Of a DNA stretch of 64,000 nucleotides, positions 7,049 through 15,427 are shown one piece after another; the first letter of the stretch is position 1; each line of letters opens with the position of its first letter. The notes under the pieces were generated by a model. The model saw only the letters and a list, made by a program, of their open reading frames with translations. It was not told the DNA's origin and made no database searches. The stretch comes from JAGXQV01 sp964505475 (GTDB taxonomy: Bacteria > Pseudomonadota > Gammaproteobacteria > Burkholderiales > Sulfuricellaceae). The stretch lies in the NCBI GenBank assembly GCA_964505475.1, contig CAZDIJ010000004.1, positions 24,430 through 88,429 of the forward strand, given 5' to 3'. A program made the translations under genes and the position numbers.

Positions 7049-9514
7049 TCATTCCTTTTGCAGCCGCAGCGAATTGGTCACCACCGACACCGAGCTCATC
7101 GCCATCGCCGCCGAGGCGAGCATCGGGCTGAGGCGGCCGGCGGCGGCGACCGGGATCGACACCACGTTGTAGCCCAGCGCCCAGAACAGGTTCTGGCGGA
7201 TGATCTGCATGGTGCGGCGCGACAGTTCGATGGCGGCGGCGACGCGGGCGATGTCGCCGCCCACCAGGGTGATGTCGGCGGCTTCCAGGGCGATGTCCGC
7301 GCCGCCGCCCACGGCGAAGCCGACATCGGCGGCGGCCAGCGCCGGGGCGTCGTTGATGCCGTCGCCTATCATGCCGATGCGCTGCCCCTGCGCTTGCAGC
7401 TTGCGGATCAGTTCCAGCTTGTCGGCGGGGGTGGCGCGCGCGATCACCCGGTCGATGCCGACTTCGCACGCGATGTGGCGGGCGGTGGCTTCGAGGTCGC
7501 CAGTCGCCATCACGGTTGCTATGCCGAGGCGGTGCAGCAGGGCGATGGCGGCGCGCGCGCCTACGCGCGGCTGGTCGGCGATGGCGAAAAGCGCCGCCGC
7601 CTGCCTGTCCAGCGCCACGAATACCGGGGTCTTGCCCAGCGCCGCATAAGCGTCGGCCTGTTCGGCCAGGGAGCGGGTGGCGATGCCGCATTCCTCCAGC
7701 AGCGCGGCGTTGCCCAGCAGCAGGTTGTGCTTGCGGAAGGAGGCACGCACGCCGCGCCCGGCCACGGCTTCGAAAGAACTTGTTTCCCCGGTACTCACCC
7801 CGTGATCCAGGCAATAGGCGACGATGGCCCGCGCCAGGAAATGCTCGGAGGGATGTTCCGCTGCCGCCACGGCGGTCAGCAGATCGTCGTCCGGCCAAGC
7901 GGAAATGTTCAGGAAATCGCTCACGACGGGCTTGCCTTCGGTGATCGTGCCGGTCTTGTCGAACACCACGGTGGTGAGCTGGGCGGCGGTTTCCAGCGCC
8001 TCGCCGTTGCGGATGTAGACGCCGCGCCGCGCCGCTTGGCCGGTGCCGACCATGATCGCGGTGGGCGTGGCCAGCCCCAGCGCGCACGGGCAGGCAATCA
8101 GCAGCACCGCCACGGCATGGGCGAGCGCCCGCGACAGGGGATGGCCGGCCGCCAGCCAGCCGGCGAAGGTAGCCGCGGCGACGCCGCCCACCGCCGGGAC
8201 GAAGCGCGCCGAGATGCGGTCGGCGAGTTTCTGCACCGGCAGCTTGGCGCCCTGGGCGTGATCGACGAGGCGCACGATGCCGGCCAGCACGGTATGGCCG
8301 CCGATGGCGGTAACGCGCAGGGTGAAGCTGCCCATGCCGTTGAGGCAGCCGCCGATCACCGGGTCGCCGGGGGATTTCGCCACCGGCAGGGATTCGCCGG
8401 TGATCATCGCCTCGTTGACACTGGAACGGCCTTCCAGCACCGTGCCGTCGGTCGGGATGCGCTCGCCGGGGCGCACGCGCAGGACGTCGCCGACCACCAC
8501 TTCGTCGATGCCCACCGTGAATTCCTGGCCGTCGCGCAGCAGCGTGGCGGTTTCCGGCTGCAATTCGATGAGCTTGCGGATCGCTTCGCTGGCGCGCCCC
8601 TTGGCCTTTTCCTCCCAGTAGCGGCCGAGCAGGACGAAGGCGAGGATGCTGGCGGCGGCCTCGAAATAGACGTGATGGCGCCGCTGGAACAATCCCGGCA
8701 GGCTGTACACATAGGCCGCGCCGGCGCCCAGGGCGATCAGGGTGTCCATGTTGGCGGCGCGTTGCTGGGCCAGCATGCGCGCCTTTTTGAAGATTTCCGC
8801 GCCGGGGCCGAATAGTACCGCGCTAGTCAGCGCGAATTCGACCAGGCGCAACAATGGCGAACGGTGCATCGCCATGCCCAGCACCGCCACCGGCGCCGCA
8901 AGCATTCCGGCGACTTGCAGGCGGCGCTTGGCGGTGGCGAGCAAGGTTTTTTCGCGCTCCACCAGCAGGCGGCGCTGCGCCAGGGTGTCCATCGGACGGG
9001 CGGTATAGCCGAGCTTGGCGACCAGCGTGGAGACTTCCTCGCGGCCCAGCGCGCCGGCGACGCTGGCGCTGCCGGCGGCGAAATTGACGCTGGCGTTCTT
9101 CACGCGCGGGTCGCGCTTCAGGCTCATCTCGATCAACAGCGCGCAGGAGGCGCAGGTCATGCCCTCCAGCGCCACCGTGCATTCCCGCGCCGGGCCGTCG
9201 CCAGAAGCGGCGGACGGGGCGGCGGCGGGTTTCCTGGTGGAAATGTTGTCGAGTAGCGCGTCGAGGGTGGCGAGCAGCTTCTCCTCGGGCAGGCGTGACG
9301 GATCGTAGTGGACGGCGAGCGAGCCGATCGCCGGCACGCTGCGCACCTCGCGGATTTCCGGGCGCTTGCGCAACAGGATTTCGAGGATGTAGCAGCGCTC
9401 CGGGTTTTTCGCCAAGAGCGGCGAAACGATGCGCAGGCGCCGCGTCAGCCGGTGCGCCACGCTGTAGCGGAGGGGAGCGGGTGGAACAATCGAGCTGTGG
9501 GAGGACAAATTCAA
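7049..9514 (-). CDS. copA: Copper-translocating P1B-type ATPase (CopA-like) with extra N-terminal HMA2-like domain
   Basis: 821 residues. Order of parts: a ~70-residue HMA2-like domain (residues ~20-95), a classical heavy-metal domain with GMTCASC (~118), membrane helices, actuator loop MITGESLP, the Cu-site helix IACPCALGLATP, phosphorylation motif VFDKTGTITEG, AAEHPSEH and hinge GDGINDAPAL. The CPC motif points to Cu(I) export from the cytoplasm. The start is a TTG supported by GGAGG five bases upstream; no ATG lies near. The gene directly downstream encodes a TauE/SafE protein and the one upstream another HMA2-like protein. Delivery to periplasmic cuproenzymes (CtpA/FixI-like role) is as likely as detoxification. 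Confidence 0.9.
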   Translation of the reverse strand: MNLSSHSSIVPPAPLRYSVAHRLTRRLRIVSPLLAKNPERCYILEILLRKRPEIREVRSVPAIGSLAVHYDPSRLPEEKLLATLDALLDNISTRKPAAAPSAASGDGPARECTVALEGMTCASCALLIEMSLKRDPRVKNASVNFAAGSASVAGALGREEVSTLVAKLGYTARPMDTLAQRRLLVEREKTLLATAKRRLQVAGMLAAPVAVLGMAMHRSPLLRLVEFALTSAVLFGPGAEIFKKARMLAQQRAANMDTLIALGAGAAYVYSLPGLFQRRHHVYFEAAASILAFVLLGRYWEEKAKGRASEAIRKLIELQPETATLLRDGQEFTVGIDEVVVGDVLRVRPGERIPTDGTVLEGRSSVNEAMITGESLPVAKSPGDPVIGGCLNGMGSFTLRVTAIGGHTVLAGIVRLVDHAQGAKLPVQKLADRISARFVPAVGGVAAATFAGWLAAGHPLSRALAHAVAVLLIACPCALGLATPTAIMVGTGQAARRGVYIRNGEALETAAQLTTVVFDKTGTITEGKPVVSDFLNISAWPDDDLLTAVAAAEHPSEHFLARAIVAYCLDHGVSTGETSSFEAVAGRGVRASFRKHNLLLGNAALLEECGIATRSLAEQADAYAALGKTPVFVALDRQAAALFAIADQPRVGARAAIALLHRLGIATVMATGDLEATARHIACEVGIDRVIARATPADKLELIRKLQAQGQRIGMIGDGINDAPALAAADVGFAVGGGADIALEAADITLVGGDIARVAAAIELSRRTMQIIRQNLFWALGYNVVSIPVAAAGRLSPMLASAAMAMSSVSVVTNSLRLQKE

Positions 9515-9526
9515 TTCAGCCTCCAG

Positions 9527-9640
9527 CCAAACACCTTCCCCCTTTGCAAAAGGGGGATCGAGGGGGATTTCAGCGATGGCGGAAATTCCTCAATTGTAGA
9601 AATCCCCCCCAGCCCCCCTTTTTCAAAGGGGGGAGATTGG
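9527..9640. repeat. Palindromic intergenic repeat with CCCCCTTTGCAAAAGGGGG arms
   Basis: Left arm cttccccctttgcaaaaggg (about 9532) and GGGGGATTT mirror AAATCCCCCC and CCCCCCTTTTTCAAAGGGGG on the right (9600-9634). The element fills the gap between copA and the upstream HMA2-like gene. It could fold into long hairpins in the transcript. A weak remnant-like stretch occurs at 38296-38395. Confidence 0.65.
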
Positions 9641-9674
9641 TGGCGTGCTTGCCATGCGGCTGGGGCAAAAATGC

Positions 9675-10319
9675 TCATGGCTTCTTGGGCGGCTGCTTGC
9701 GGTAGCGCACCAGCAGGAACACCAGGTAGAAGGTGGACAGCCAGGCGTTGCGGTACTGGATCGGGTGCTTCAGCCATTTCTGGGTGATCATGTCCCAGTG
9801 CACCTTGATCAGGTAGAACACCACGATGTCGTTGACGAAATTGATCGCCGCCTTCTCCGTGAAGACCTCTTTCAGCACCGGCTGGTTGTGGATTTGCAGC
9901 GCGGCGAAACGCGACAGCAACTGAGCCTTGGTCTTCACGTCGGTGAATTTCGCCTTGGCCTGCCCGGTCTTGTCCTTGAGCCATTGCAGCGGCCTGGCGA
10001 CACGCAGTTTTTCAGCTACCGCCGCCACCGTGGCGGCACGCTGCATCTGCGCCGCCGGGGCGGCCAGCGTCGCATACAGGCAACGCGCCACGTTGTTCAG
10101 GGAACAGGCGTGGCGGTCGTAGAACACCGACAGCTTGCCCTGGCGGCGGTACAAGGTCACCCGGTAAACTCCGGCCAATTCGCGCAGGCTTTCCTCCACC
10201 ACGGCGGCGTAAGGCTCTTCGCACAACTGCGCGGGCAGGGCGAAACGCACGTGCCCGTCGCCGCGATAGCGGACGACGACCTGCCGCGCCAGTGCTTCGG
10301 CTGGCAAAACCTCACTCAT
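9675..10319 (-). CDS. HMA2-like domain protein of the copper cluster
   Basis: 214 residues. The N-terminal ~100 residues (VVRYRGDGHVRFALPAQL, then YRVTLYRRQGKLSVFYD) resemble the HMA2-like ferredoxin-fold domain that also opens the neighbouring CopA. The C-terminal part has a hydrophobic stretch (AINFVNDIVVFYLIKVHW and WLSTFYLVFLLVRYR) that should anchor it to the membrane. There is no CxxC, so direct copper binding by the usual motif is not evident. SD-like GGGG precedes the ATG. A partner or regulator of the ATPase is a reasonable guess from context only. Confidence 0.7.
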   Translation of the reverse strand: MSEVLPAEALARQVVVRYRGDGHVRFALPAQLCEEPYAAVVEESLRELAGVYRVTLYRRQGKLSVFYDRHACSLNNVARCLYATLAAPAAQMQRAATVAAVAEKLRVARPLQWLKDKTGQAKAKFTDVKTKAQLLSRFAALQIHNQPVLKEVFTEKAAINFVNDIVVFYLIKVHWDMITQKWLKHPIQYRNAWLSTFYLVFLLVRYRKQPPKKP

Positions 10320-10343
10320 GGAATCCCCTTGTGAAAAACCGTT

Positions 10344-10452
10344 TGGAGTGCTTAGTGTTGAGTGTTTAGTTGAGGTCGCCGCGCGAAGCGCGTCGGTAAA
10401 TCAGTCGTGCGCAAAGCGCACCCCACAACTAAACACTAAGCACTCAAAACTA
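10344..10452. repeat. Inverted-repeat element, GAGTGCTTAGTGTTGAGT family (copy 1)
   Basis: Left arm 10344-10374 (tggagtgcttagtgttgagt...) and right arm 10425-10450 (acaactaaacactaagcact...) are reverse complements with few mismatches. Other copies are at 13352-13384 (single arm) and 36451-36545. Non-coding. Confidence 0.75.
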
Positions 10453-10456
10453 ATAT

Positions 10457-10607
10457 ATGCCTATGAACGATTTTCAGGCTCCCTCACCCCAACCCCTCTC
10501 CCGCCTGCGGGCGAGGGGCTTTACTCCCTTCTCCCGCAGGCGGGAGAAGGGCTGGGGATGAGGGAGCATGGGGGGCATACAGCATCCTGAATATTGTTCA
10601 CAGGCAT
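10457..10607. mobile_element. MITE-like element with 22-bp terminal inverted repeats and 9-bp flanking duplication
   Basis: Ends are ATGCCTATGAACGATTTTCA... and the complement of ...TTGTTCACAGGCAT, matching at 19 of 22 positions. The interior is a large palindrome of CCCTCACCCCAACCCCTCTC type. It is flanked by AACTAATAT (10448-10456) and AACTAATAA (10609-10617). The ends resemble those of the element at 19970, so one transposase could have moved both. No transposase is encoded. Confidence 0.75.
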
Positions 10608-10628
10608 AAACTAATAACTGCTTTTTGT

Positions 10629-10961
10629 CTATTCCGGCTTGGCGGCTTGCTCAGCTTCCTGCTCTTTGGCGCCTTCCACCAGATCGGCGAGGTTTTCCTT
10701 TTGTTGCAGGAGGAAATCCTTGCCCATGCCGCTGGCTTTGGAGACCGCCAGCACGATTTCGTCCTGGTGCTTGTGCAGGTAATAGCCCGCCACCACTCCA
10801 GCCGCCAGCAGCACCAGCGGGTTGCGCAGCAAACCGCCGAGCAGGCCGCGTCCGGCGGCGTAGCCGGTGGCGGCGACCATCGCGCCGGGAACGTAGGGGG
10901 TCATGGACGAACCCATCATGTGGGGCATGTTTTTCGCGGCTTCTTCCATCATTCCATTCAT
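10629..10961 (-). CDS. Small Met-rich, single-span membrane protein of the copper cluster
   Basis: 110 residues; not assigned to a named family. The N-terminus is Met-rich (MNGMMEEAAKNMPHMMGSSM), which suits soft-metal contact. A Gly/Ala-rich segment and a hydrophobic span (NPLVLLAAGVVAGYYLH) follow, then a charged tail that is likely helical (ENLADLVEGAKEQEAEQAA). Its ATG overlaps the stop of the upstream gene by 4 bp, so the two are translationally coupled. A metal-related membrane role is suggested by context only. Confidence 0.7.
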   Translation of the reverse strand: MNGMMEEAAKNMPHMMGSSMTPYVPGAMVAATGYAAGRGLLGGLLRNPLVLLAAGVVAGYYLHKHQDEIVLAVSKASGMGKDFLLQQKENLADLVEGAKEQEAEQAAKPE

Positions 10962-11146
10962 GCTTGCTCTCCTTGTGAAATTGTCTTGTCGCCGGGTGCG
11001 GCGGGCGCTTCATCGTCGTGCAGCATCCGGTAGATGCCGAGGCAGCCGTCGCAGCAGAATTGCAGGCGTTTCCCCGCGCTTTCGAGATAGAACGGCTTGA
11101 TGCCGACATCCAGGCCACACAGGTCGCAACCGTGATTCTCGCACAT
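10958..11146 (-). CDS. Small Cys-rich metal-binding protein (P-type ATPase-associated, TRASH-like)
   Basis: 62 residues with NHGCDLCGLDVG and LQFCCDGCLGIY, four or more Cys arranged like the metal-binding module that precedes CcoI/FixI-type copper ATPases (PF12156-like). Here it is a free-standing protein, presumably cytosolic. Its start overlaps the stop of the TlpA-like gene (TAATG) and its end overlaps the next gene by 4 bp, so it sits in a tight operon. Confidence 0.75.
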   Translation of the reverse strand: MCENHGCDLCGLDVGIKPFYLESAGKRLQFCCDGCLGIYRMLHDDEAPAAPGDKTISQGEQA

Positions 11147-11634
11147 TATCGCAGCTCCCCGGCGAGGCGGTCGAAAGTCGCCTCATCGGCTTCGCCGACC
11201 ACCTTGGCTTTTATCAGCCCGTCGGCGCCGACGAAATAGGTGGTCGGCAAGCCGGTCACCCCGTACTGGCGGGTGATGGCGGATTTCTCGTCGAGTAGCG
11301 CCGGATAGGTGACGCCGATTTTCTTGACGAAGGCGGCGACGGTTTCCTTGTCCTGGCCGGCGTTCACCGCCAGCACTTGCATCCCCTGGTCGCGGCGGCG
11401 CTGGTAGACCCGTTCGATGGCCTGCATTTCGCCTTCGCAGTAGCGGCACCAGTCGGCCCAGAAGCGGATGATCACCGGCTTGCCCCGCACATCCTCGGGG
11501 AAGCGCACTGCGGCGCCGTCGAGGCGGGTGGTGGAAAAGCCCGGCGCGGCGGAGCCGGTGTTGAGCTTGGGCGCGCTTTCGCCGCAAGCGGCGAGCGTCA
11601 GCGCGAGGAGCAGGAAAATTGCAGTGCGGATCAT
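11146..11634 (-). CDS. TlpA/ResA-type thioredoxin-fold lipoprotein
   Basis: 162 residues. The signal MIRTAIFLLLALTLAACGE has a lipobox (LAAC), so the protein should be anchored in the periplasm. The redoxin domain has WADWCRYCEGEM (active-site WCxxC) and the cis-Pro region GVTGLPTTYFV. TlpA/ResA proteins reduce disulfides during cytochrome c or CuA-centre maturation. It lies in the middle of the copper-related operon with one base between it and the preceding gene, suggesting a role in metallating a copper enzyme together with the SCO protein at 14821. Confidence 0.85.
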   Translation of the reverse strand: MIRTAIFLLLALTLAACGESAPKLNTGSAAPGFSTTRLDGAAVRFPEDVRGKPVIIRFWADWCRYCEGEMQAIERVYQRRRDQGMQVLAVNAGQDKETVAAFVKKIGVTYPALLDEKSAITRQYGVTGLPTTYFVGADGLIKAKVVGEADEATFDRLAGELR

Positions 11635-11635
11635 G

Positions 11636-12637
11636 TCAGCCTTCCAGCAGGATCAGGTTGGAATGCGCAATCATAATGCTCGCCACGGCGGCGAACAAAG
11701 CGAAGCCGATCGCCGCGATCCACGCCAGGCGTCGTGACAGGGCAGGCAGCACGGCGCTCAGGCTGGCGACGCGGGCGAAGGGATGGAGCGCGCCGACGCC
11801 CAATCCGGCGGCGGTGGCTGCGAACAGCGGCAGGTACAGCCAATAGCCTTGGTAGCCGTATTCCGGCTTGAGCAGGCAGAACGGGCAGTGGTGATGCGGG
11901 TGTTCGTAGACGTACAGCGAGACGAAGGAAAGGATGCCGGTCAGCGCGGCGACGAAGGCGAGGGCGGACAATCCCGCCACGGCATAGGCGCCGCGCAGCC
12001 TGTGGGCATGGAAAGCGGCGGCGGCGACGGCGGCGGCCAGCGCGCCGTAAAACAACGCCAGCGCCGGCTTGGGCGGCAATGCCGCGGCATCGCCGGTCAG
12101 CGTCTTGGCTTCCCCGGAAAACAGGCTGCCGCAGCAGGAGGTGATGACGTCGGCCCTGAGGTTGAGGAAGTATTCGAGCTGCAAGCCGAAGGCCAGCGCG
12201 ACGAAGGGCAGGATGCCGAGCAGCAGGCCGTATTTCACCTTTACCAATGGATAATCCTCGGCGCGGCTGTCGGCGTGGTTGACGGTGAGCCAGGCGGCGG
12301 CGAGGAAGAATACCAGTATCTGCGCCAGCAGCGCCGGGAAGCCGAATTGGTTGGCGTTGAGCGCGCCCACCGCGCACATCGCGCCGACGAACATCACCGC
12401 CATCTTGTCGGCGTTGAAGACGAACAGCAGCAGCGCCACCAACTGGGTGGCGAAGACGAAGGCGAGCAGCGTGGACATCAGGTAGGTGCGGCGCTCCAGG
12501 CGCAACTGGCGCTCCGATCCGCTCTGGATGTCCCAGTGGCGCACCAGTTGCCAGGCGAACGGGGCGGAGGCGGCGAGCAGCGCCACGCTCACCGCGGAGG
12601 CCAGAAGCAGGGCGATGATCGCCGGCTGGAACAGCAT
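11636..12637 (-). CDS. Uncharacterised polytopic membrane protein with His-Cys motif
   Basis: 333 residues with about nine to ten hydrophobic spans; not recognised as a characterised family. The most striking feature is a periplasm-facing-looking loop YEHPHHHCPFCLLKPEYGY (clustered His plus CxxC) near residue 255, and a Cys pair in DVITSCCGSLF. Both look like soft-metal sites. It is encoded 1 bp after the ABC ATPase gene and 1 bp before the TlpA lipoprotein, so it is very likely part of the same machine. Copper sensing or transfer is a guess from motif and context. Confidence 0.7.
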   Translation of the reverse strand: MLFQPAIIALLLASAVSVALLAASAPFAWQLVRHWDIQSGSERQLRLERRTYLMSTLLAFVFATQLVALLLFVFNADKMAVMFVGAMCAVGALNANQFGFPALLAQILVFFLAAAWLTVNHADSRAEDYPLVKVKYGLLLGILPFVALAFGLQLEYFLNLRADVITSCCGSLFSGEAKTLTGDAAALPPKPALALFYGALAAAVAAAAFHAHRLRGAYAVAGLSALAFVAALTGILSFVSLYVYEHPHHHCPFCLLKPEYGYQGYWLYLPLFAATAAGLGVGALHPFARVASLSAVLPALSRRLAWIAAIGFALFAAVASIMIAHSNLILLEG

Positions 12638-12638
12638 G

Positions 12639-13316
12639 CTAGCCTTTTCCCACCAAGCGCCCGTCGCGCAGGTCGATTACCGTATCGACCACCGCCGATT
12701 CGGTCACCAGCGGGTCGTGGCTGGTGAGCAGGATGGTCTTGCCCTGCGCCTTGAGCGTTTCCAGGATGGACATGAATTCGCGCGACAGGGCGGTGTCGAG
12801 ATTGGCGGTCGGTTCGTCGGCGATCACCACCTGGGGGTCGTTGACCAGGGCGCGGGCGATGGCGACGCGCTGCTGCTCGCCGCCGGACAGCCATTCGACG
12901 CGGGCGTCGCGGCGATGGCCGAGCTTGAGCGATTCCAGCAGGTTTTCGGCGCGCTGGTGCAGCGTGCGCCACCCATGCCCGAGCGGGTAGGCCGGCAGCA
13001 TGACGTTGTCGCGCGCCGACAGTCCCTTGATGAGATTGAATTGCTGGAATACGAAGCCGAAGGTGCTGCGGCGGATTTCGGTGAGGAAGCGCTCGGGCAG
13101 CGCCGAGATGTCGCGCTCGCCGAGATGCACGCGCCCGCTGGTGGGGCGCGCCAGGCAGCCGACGATGGTCAGCAGGGTGGTCTTGCCCGAACCGCTCGGC
13201 CCGCGGAAGGCGGTGACCTTGCCGCGCTCGATGTCGAGGTCGATGCCGTCGAGCGCCCAGAATTCGTTTTCGCGCCCCTGGTTGTAGGCCTTGCGGATGT
13301 TGGTCAGCTTGATCAT
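12639..13316 (-). CDS. ABC transporter ATP-binding protein (LolD/MacB type)
   Basis: 225 residues from MIKLTNIRKAYNQG; further upstream the frame runs into repeat DNA. It has Walker A GPSGSGKT, Q-loop FVFQQFNLIKGLS, signature LSGGEQQRVAIARAL, Walker B VVIADEPTANLD and the switch His in LLTSHDP. This is the MacB/LolD branch, which pairs with FtsX-like permeases for extraction or mechanotransmission rather than plain transport. Its permease is the adjacent gene at 13389. The unit resembles the ABC parts that accompany NosL-containing clusters. Confidence 0.9.
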   Translation of the reverse strand: MIKLTNIRKAYNQGRENEFWALDGIDLDIERGKVTAFRGPSGSGKTTLLTIVGCLARPTSGRVHLGERDISALPERFLTEIRRSTFGFVFQQFNLIKGLSARDNVMLPAYPLGHGWRTLHQRAENLLESLKLGHRRDARVEWLSGGEQQRVAIARALVNDPQVVIADEPTANLDTALSREFMSILETLKAQGKTILLTSHDPLVTESAVVDTVIDLRDGRLVGKG

Positions 13317-13351
13317 GTAACTATGCCATTCCATGCGCGCAGCGCATTCCA

Positions 13352-13384
13352 AGACTCAGCACTAAGCACTCAAAACTCAGTACT
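13352..13384. repeat. Single arm of the GAGTGCTTAGTGTTGAGT repeat family (copy 2)
   Basis: The run aagactcagcactaagcact and following caaaactcag match one arm of the elements at 10344 and 36451. It fills the 72-bp gap between the ABC permease and ATPase genes. Confidence 0.6.
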
Positions 13385-13388
13385 ATTC

Positions 13389-14525
13389 TCACCCCCGCAT
13401 CACCGCATCCGGGTCGGTGATCGCCGCGCGCCAGATCGGCACGATGGTCGCCACCGTGTAGGGAAATACCGTGAAAAAGAACAGCGTCGCCACCTGGAAG
13501 CCGTCCACCGCCGGCACCAGGTCGAAGCGCGGATAGAGCGCCGCCCAGCCTTTCAGCACCGGCTCGAAGAAGGTGGCGGAGAAGCGGAAGACGTGCAGGT
13601 AGGCGGCGACGTAGCCGACCAGGAAGGCGGTCAGGGAAACCAGCGCGCCTTCCCAGAACTTCATCTTGAGCACGTCGCCGGTTTCCCAGCCGATCGCCTT
13701 GAGGATGCCTATTTCGCGCTTTTCCTCGGCGGACAGGCCGGAAGCCTTTTCCCAGGCGAAGATGGCGAAGGCCAGGATGGCGCCGGAAAGCAGCACCAGC
13801 ACGATGCCCTCGCGCCAGTTGAAGATGGATTCGTAGGTGCGCAGCACTTCCTCGCGCAGGATCGGGCGCGAATCGGGCAGCGCCTGGCTGAGCTTGGCCG
13901 CGATGTTGCGCACTTCCTGCGGGTTGGCCACCGACAGGGCGATGTCGGTGTAATGCCCGGCGGGAATCTCGAAGAAGGCGCGGAAATCGGCCTCGGAAAG
14001 CAGGATCAGGTCGGCGCTCACCAGTTCCGCGTTGTGCGGCAGCACATCCGCCACCGTGAAGGAAAACAGCTTCCCGGAATAGGAGCGGAAGGAAATCAGG
14101 TTGCCGGAGACGAGGCCGCGTTCGCGCGCCACCGCCGCGCCGATCTTGATCTTGCCATCGGCAAGCCCTGCCGTCGGTGGCACCATGAAAGTGTAGTTGG
14201 CCTTGACCACCGCATCGTAATAGTAGCCCCACAGCCGGGCTTCCTTCTTTTGCACGCCGCGGATGCGCCCGAGCTTGTCCAGGTAGCCGGGCGGGATCAG
14301 GTCGTGGCGCCCGGCGACCATGCGCTGGACGATGACTTCGGGAGAATTTTTCAGCACCTGCGCCGCCTCAAAGCGCAGCGCGCTGGTATAGAGCATCACC
14401 GAGGCGAGCAGGAACACGATCAGGGTGTAGACCAGCAGCAGTCCGAGGTTCTTCACCTTGCGCCGCGCCAGCGACGCCAGGGTGAAATCAATCAGGGCGG
14501 TTTGCTTTTCGATCCAGGTTTTCAT
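13389..14525 (-). CDS. FtsX/MacB-type ABC transporter permease
   Basis: 378 residues from MKTWIEKQTAL; a TTG four codons upstream is the only earlier option. One membrane helix near the start (LGLLLVYTLIVFLLASVML), a large extracytoplasmic domain of about 200 residues, then three helices, the MacB/FtsX topology. EKREIGILKAIGW is the conserved coupling segment between helices. With the ATPase at 12639 it forms a transporter that may act on periplasmic lipoproteins or metalloprotein maturation. The start lies inside the end of the upstream small gene (38-bp overlap). Confidence 0.85.
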   Translation of the reverse strand: MKTWIEKQTALIDFTLASLARRKVKNLGLLLVYTLIVFLLASVMLYTSALRFEAAQVLKNSPEVIVQRMVAGRHDLIPPGYLDKLGRIRGVQKKEARLWGYYYDAVVKANYTFMVPPTAGLADGKIKIGAAVARERGLVSGNLISFRSYSGKLFSFTVADVLPHNAELVSADLILLSEADFRAFFEIPAGHYTDIALSVANPQEVRNIAAKLSQALPDSRPILREEVLRTYESIFNWREGIVLVLLSGAILAFAIFAWEKASGLSAEEKREIGILKAIGWETGDVLKMKFWEGALVSLTAFLVGYVAAYLHVFRFSATFFEPVLKGWAALYPRFDLVPAVDGFQVATLFFFTVFPYTVATIVPIWRAAITDPDAVMRG

Positions 14526-14817
14526 AGGTGGCGGCAAGAGTGCGGGGCGGCGGCAACAGCGAACCGCTGGGGAAATGCTCCAGACCTAGCGGATGATCCT
14601 GGAAGGCGCTATGCAAATCGGCCTGGCTGGGATGGCGGGTGTAGCGCGCCTCGGTGAACAGGCACAGGTCGGTCAGCCCGAGCTGTTCCACCAGGCGGGC
14701 GTTTTCCGCCAGGGTGGCGGCGCGGCCGGCGCTCTGGCGAGCGGCATCGGCGAAGGTCAGCAGGAACACCGTGGCGGCACAGCCGAGGAAAACGAAGGCA
14801 CGGTGGGAAAGACGCAT
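14488..14817 (-). CDS. Small exported or membrane-anchored protein of unknown function
   Basis: 109 residues; not recognised. A hydrophobic N-terminus (AFVFLGCAATVFLLTFADA) could be a signal peptide or anchor, and the remainder is a soluble domain with one Cys (LTDLCLFTEARYTRHPSQADLHS) and an ending rich in charged residues. It lies 3 bp after the SCO gene and overlaps the ABC permease start by 38 bp, so translation is coupled to both. A periplasmic accessory of the ABC system is a contextual guess. Confidence 0.6.
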   Translation of the reverse strand: MRLSHRAFVFLGCAATVFLLTFADAARQSAGRAATLAENARLVEQLGLTDLCLFTEARYTRHPSQADLHSAFQDHPLGLEHFPSGSLLPPPRTLAATYENLDRKANRPD

Positions 14818-14820
14818 GAA

Positions 14821-15417
14821 TCAGGGCAGCCACTTGCGTACGGTATCGACCACTTTCGCGGCGTTGGCGCCGTACTCGATTTCTCCCGCCAGCGCGCCGT
14901 CGGGCGCGATGACGTAGGTCTGGGCGGAGTGGTCCACCGCGTAGCCGCCGTCCGGGCGCGGCGCCTGTTTGACGTAGCTGGCGCCGTAGGCGCGCGCCAC
15001 GGCGGCGATTTGCTCGGGCGTGCCGGTGGCGCCGATCATGTCGGCATGGAAATAGGCGGTGTATTCCTTGAGCTTGGCCGGGGTGTCGCGTTCCGGGTCA
15101 ACCGAAACGTAGAGCAGGCGGGTCTTGGCGCGCTCCTCAGGAGTCAGCTTGGTGAGCGCCTGGCTGCCCGCCGCCATCGAAGCCGGGCAAACGTCGGGGC
15201 AGTTGGTGTAGCCGAAATACAGCAACACCACCTTGCCGCGCAGGTCGTGCAAGGAGATCGTCCCATCGGCGGTTTGCAGGGTGAAATCCCCGCCCACCGG
15301 ACGTTCCGCCAGGGGGGGCAGGGTGTTGTGACCGGCATCCTTCTTAAACGCCCACCAACTTGCAGCAGCCAGGCCGATAACGGCCACGGCCAGCCAAATC
15401 CCCAGGCGTTTACTCAT
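14821..15417 (-). CDS. SCO1/SenC-family copper chaperone
   Basis: 198 residues with one N-terminal anchor (IWLAVAVIGLAAASWWAF) and a thioredoxin-like domain. The copper site is visible: FGYTNCPDVCPASM (CxxxC) and the distal His in AVDHSAQTYVI. SCO proteins insert Cu into the CuA centre of cytochrome oxidase or reduce its thiols, at the outer face of the inner membrane. Placement inside this cluster, with TlpA and NosL proteins, supports a role in assembling a copper enzyme. Confidence 0.92.
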   Translation of the reverse strand: MSKRLGIWLAVAVIGLAAASWWAFKKDAGHNTLPPLAERPVGGDFTLQTADGTISLHDLRGKVVLLYFGYTNCPDVCPASMAAGSQALTKLTPEERAKTRLLYVSVDPERDTPAKLKEYTAYFHADMIGATGTPEQIAAVARAYGASYVKQAPRPDGGYAVDHSAQTYVIAPDGALAGEIEYGANAAKVVDTVRKWLP

Positions 15418-15427
15418 ACGCGCTGTT

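Noticed and set aside
7028..8815. Long frame antisense to copA
   Set aside because: Shadow of the P-type ATPase; low-complexity composition and no motif.
9511..10620. CRISPR array
   Set aside because: The repeats here are single palindromic elements of different families, with no regular repeat-spacer pattern.
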